This document shows, piece by piece, positions 60,347 to 64,000 of a DNA stretch of 64,000 nt (position 1 is the first letter of the stretch; each line of letters opens with the position of its first letter). A model generated the notes under the pieces. The model saw nothing but the letters and a program-made list of their open reading frames with translations, was not told the origin of the DNA and did no database searches. This stretch comes from Beverwykella pulmonaria (lineage: Eukaryota; Ascomycota; Dothideomycetes; Pleosporales; Melanommataceae), in the NCBI GenBank assembly GCA_001599595.1, contig BCHH01000004.1:1673824-1737823 (forward strand). Direction: 5' to 3'. A program made the translations under genes and the position numbers.

Positions 60347-62475
60347 ATTGAAGAGCTTAGGAGAGTGATGGAAGCTTGTCGAGTATGCGTCACGGCAGCA
60401 GCCCGGGACTTTAAGACGCGCTCAGGATTTTCCCCAAGTTGGTCAGCTTGAGTTCAGGCGTCCCCCCTCCCCGCACAATACCACCACGCGAGTAATCTCG
60501 TTGCTGGGGATAGCGTTCATTTTCTGTGGAGCACACATACAAAGGCTAGCAGGGGCGCAAGGCCAGCCGTTGGAGCAAGGTAACGATCGCCGGGGGAACG
60601 CTGCAGGTATGGATGTGAATGGTGTCTCTTGACTGGGCGAGGCACGCCTAGCAGCGTGTCAGAGACGCTGACACGCTTCGATTCCCACCGGTTCAAAGAT
60701 TGTACCATCTCGCACAGTAAGGGCACGCAGCGCAGTGCGGCGATCCTGTGTAGCGCCGAGCGCGCCGTGATGAGCTTGTTGAGCTTGCCTAAGACGGTGC
60801 GAGCCTGACTGGGATTAGCCGGACTAGCGCCTTGGCAACGTGCACCTCCACAACCCGCAATTCTGGGGTTTGCACCAGCCGCCTGCCAAGTGGCGCCAAC
60901 ACCGGCGAGTCCGTAGTGGAGATCCTGGAGACGTCGAACAAGAATGGCACCACGATCTCGCTAGGACGGCACAGTCGGTCGCGACACGGCAGCGAGGCAG
61001 AATTCTGGTTGCTGGAAACCTGTCACGGAAATGGAACTGCGTACGGGATAGATCGAGCCTCGCCACCTTCTGCTGATTCTCCGTAGATCTCTCGCATTTC
61101 GAGACAGAGATCGATCATCTCGCTGATCTTCTGCCCATTTTCGCTCCGAGTATCAAATTGCGCCGCACGAGTCCTGCGACCGGTGTTGGAGGTGGGTAGG
61201 TGCACTCCGATGGTGACGACGAGGCTTTTGGCCTAATGCGGCGGAACTTGTCTTTGGCCAGAAGCACTCGGTGAAATACCGCATGAGCAACTAAAGAAAT
61301 GAGCTAAAACCACAGCTTCTCCGATCGGCGGAATAAACCCCGAGGCCATATGCAAGAACTCGCACGTCGCCACGTGAGAGATATTTTGCTAGCGTCAACC
61401 AGATCCTACGCCAACAGTCACAGCAAGGTAGTACCAACATGACTCGGATTCAGGGTCGCTTCAAAGGCGGGTTACATCGAGAATTTTTCTTGTAGCGTGT
61501 CACAGCTGGCACCGAAACAGCCATCTTATCCCCAGATTCTCCACAAAATGTATCTGTCATGGGGAGAGGCAATCCACAATCTCACCATAATTGTCTGAGC
61601 GAGGATCCAGGACATCGTACAGGTCACCCGGCAGCTTGTTTAACGCAAATATAGCAAGTCCAACCAGATCAAGGAACTAGGGCCAAATGACGGATACAAA
61701 CATCGAAAAATTCACCCACGACGGACCTCGCTTGATCCCTGTATCTTCATATCAACATCCCACAAACACGGTTCAAATGAAATTGAATGAGTTTTGCGCT
61801 TTGATGTCTAATGTCGAGAAAAGAATTTGGTTCGATCTCAGTGGAACATTCTTCGCCTTGAAGAGCCTCATTTTTGCGGTCAGCATGAATAATTATTTGA
61901 TGCCCAAGCAGAACGTTAGCCAAAGTTCTTTCGCAGCCCAAACCACGGGGTCGCCGTTACGACTAACGTTAAGGCTCTCCTTTCGTGATATGCTCTCTCG
62001 GCCTCAAACCCGTCTACCCTCAATTTTCTCATGATTCCCCTCATCATTTCGACCCTATTCATTTAATACGTGTCTAAATATTCACCGGATTCCATCCTTT
62101 GGTCAAGACTCGCTCGCTTCTTATGCCTCCAACACAACTCCTAATCAGACAACATTCCACACCGAAAGAAAGCACAGTGCAAGCTCGGTTAATTACCTAT
62201 CTGCAGTGAGATCTTGCGCCCCGTGACGCTAACCACCTTGCCCGCCTCGCCAAGTAAAGTGGCTGCATTACCTGGCCCATATATACGCACGGACTATGCG
62301 CACGTAAAGGTAGCCCCAGAAGGTTAGACTACCTGGGCAGTCTGAGAGTCACGTTTTCGCCACCCTAGACATTGTGTGCTCACAGTGAGCAGCGTTAAGA
62401 CGGTATGTTATAACACCACGCCATGTTCATATCTCGAAAGGGAAAAGATCTTGACGTAATCCTCATCCCATAAAC
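60347..62475. other. 2.1 kb without a confident gene
   Basis: GC-rich frames near 60820-61200 on both strands overlap and show no motif; they may be remains of an old gene. A plus-strand frame of 115 codons at 61687-62034 also lacks any signature. The left end holds the transporter promoter. Confidence 0.4.
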
Positions 62476-64000
62476 CTACAGCTTCTCCTTCAACTCTTGC
62501 ACTACCTTCCCAGAAACAGTCACATCCCCAAGCCCGTACTCCTTAGCCAGCACCTCCGCTGCAATTTCGCCCAAAACATACGCCGTAGATTGCGTATGCG
62601 CATTGATAACAAATGGACAAACACTCAGATCCACAACTCTACATCTTTCCAATCCAAAAACTTTAAACTTACTATCCACGACCGCATGTTCCGCACTACG
62701 TCCCATACATGCCGTACCAGACATGTGCCACGAGCTCCGCAGCGTGCTCTTGATGTGCTCCCATATACTTTCGTCGGAGTCGTCTTGAGGACCTAGCTTG
62801 GATAGTGTTCGTGAAGCGTAGACTGGAGCGGACATGATGTGCATTATTTCGCGTAATCCCTCGATCAGAACGCGTCGGTCGAAGGGATTTGTCAAGAACC
62901 TTGGGTCGATAATTGGTGTATCGGATGGATTTGAGGAGCGCAGGCCGACAGTGCCGCGAGATTGGGGGTTCATGATGAGGCAGACGGCGCCGAAATGTAT
63001 TGTTGAGGGTGTGGGTTGGTAGTCAAAGAATGAAGATGGAGAGTGCTATATTGGGGTCAGTCAATGAGAGGGTAGCGTCAAGGGAATCTTCACTCACAGA
63101 TGCAATTTCCATTGCAGGAACCGTAAGTTTCTGCATGTGCTCCCGCGTTCGTGCAGGTAATTTTTGGAATTCAGGCGAAGATGTGACACTCGGTAGCTTG
63201 AACCATCCCATTGGCGTCGGGCTTTGGAATTCGGGGCGCGGTGGCGCATCTGGGTCATTCTGCATGACAATGCCAGCAGCAGCGAAGCAGTGGTCCTGGA
63301 GATTCTTGCCGACCATGGGCAAATTGTGGACTACGGGAATGTTGTGTTTTTCTAGCTCTTCGATAAATCCAACGCCAGAAAGCATAAGTATTTGAGGCGT
63401 ATTAAGAGCACCACCAGATATGATGACTTCCTTTCGCGCATAGACTTTTCGCCCATCGATCGTTTGCACTCCTGCTGCCCGTTTACCTTCGAAGATGATC
63501 CGCGCAACCGGTGTATTTGGTAGAACATTCAGATTTGCAGGAGGCTGGGAAAGATAGGCACTTGCGGAGGTAGCGCGGATACCTTTGACAATACAGACAC
63601 TACCCATACCCATACCAATGGGGTCACCGTTGTTTACATCGGAATTGATGCGATGCCCACATTGCTCTGCTGCCGTGAAGATGTCGGCAATGTCCGGCAC
63701 CCAGACGTCTCCATAAGTGAGGTCGAGATTTCCAGAAGTGCTGTGCTCTATACGTGATTGGTCAGATGACGGTCTGTAACAACTGGCAGTATTCTCACCC
63801 TCAATCTTCACACCCAGTTGTGTTTTCATCCGATGGTCGGGAATCGTGGGATCAAGATTTTCAACTCTTTTCAACACTCTGTTCACGTTGTCCCATCCAA
63901 ACCGTTTGTCTCCTACCATATCTGCCCACTCGTCGTAGTCATCTTTCGGCCCAACCGTCCAGCCGCAAAAATTGATTGCTGTGGATCCCCCAAGTCCTTT
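62476..64000 (-). CDS. GMC oxidoreductase, 5' end beyond the window
   Basis: Three exons are visible: beyond 64000 to 63799, 63747-63098, 63045-62476; introns 51 and 52 bp. About 474 residues of the C-terminal part are present. GLGGSTAINFCGWTVGPKDD at the edge is the first GMC signature; SGGALNTPQILMLSGVG is the second. The catalytic His is in SSWHMSGTACMG, and a second conserved His in VINAHTQSTAYVLGEIAAEV. All joins are in frame and no stop interrupts the coding part, so this copy looks alive, unlike the one at 26-28 kb. Intron 1 has no stop and a length divisible by three. The family oxidises alcohols or sugars with FAD; the substrate and the signal peptide are not visible. Confidence 0.92.

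Noticed and set aside
57942..64000. Transporter and GMC gene as a metabolic cluster
   Set aside because: They are 2.1 kb apart on one strand, but no backbone enzyme or regulator accompanies them; proximity alone is weak.

Overview
This is nuclear DNA of a filamentous ascomycete (Pezizomycotina). Most genes carry short GT-AG introns (about 44-120 bp, one of 244 bp). The products are typical of filamentous fungi (HeLo-domain protein, DUF7703 membrane protein, fungal lectin-like protein, TmpL-type protein, Fungal_trans_2 regulator). The repeats include LTRs, a MITE and a Tc1/mariner-type element that looks RIP-mutated. I cannot name the species. No tRNA, rRNA or CRISPR array was found. Exon joins were worked out by hand from splice consensus, reading frame and family motifs.

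Layout. 1-3.2 kb is poor in genes. 3.2-20 kb is a compact, mostly housekeeping block: cysteine-rich single-pass membrane protein (-), histidine phosphatase (-), proteasome alpha7/Pre10 (-), hypothetical protein (+), mitochondrial ribosomal protein mL59 (-), proteasome beta3/Pup3 (+), Prp28 splicing helicase (+), membrane-anchored lectin-like protein (+), DUF7703 membrane protein (+). 20-26 kb is repeat-rich and gene-poor: a 173-bp MITE with TA target duplication and a complete 2,310-bp Tc1/mariner element whose transposase frame has 13 internal stops but no frameshift.

26-36 kb is accessory: a GMC-oxidoreductase pseudogene (-), a HeLo-domain protein (+), a small cysteine-rich secreted protein (+) and a Baeyer-Villiger monooxygenase pseudogene (-) in which two conserved Trp codons are stops. 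36-46 kb has an M50B-like membrane protease (+), an IroE-like esterase (-), a G29 run, a solo LTR split by a second insertion, and a Fungal_trans_2 regulator (-). 47.6-53.1 kb holds the most interesting pair: a TmpL-type protein (adenylation domain + six-helix ferric-reductase-like membrane domain + NAD-binding tail) transcribed away from an enoyl-CoA hydratase across 0.96 kb. 53-57.9 kb is gene-poor, with a second copy of the solo LTR and a decayed gene. 57.9-64 kb has a sugar-type MFS transporter (-) and the 3' part of an intact GMC oxidoreductase (-) that runs off the window.

How it fits together. The left third is stable core genome. From 20 kb onward there are repeat insertions, dead metabolic genes and candidate interaction genes (HeLo, secreted protein, lectin), as in fungal accessory compartments. 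The excess of C-to-T/G-to-A type damage (Gln to stop, Trp to stop) suggests repeat-induced point mutation acting on the transposon and perhaps on nearby genes; that link is an inference.
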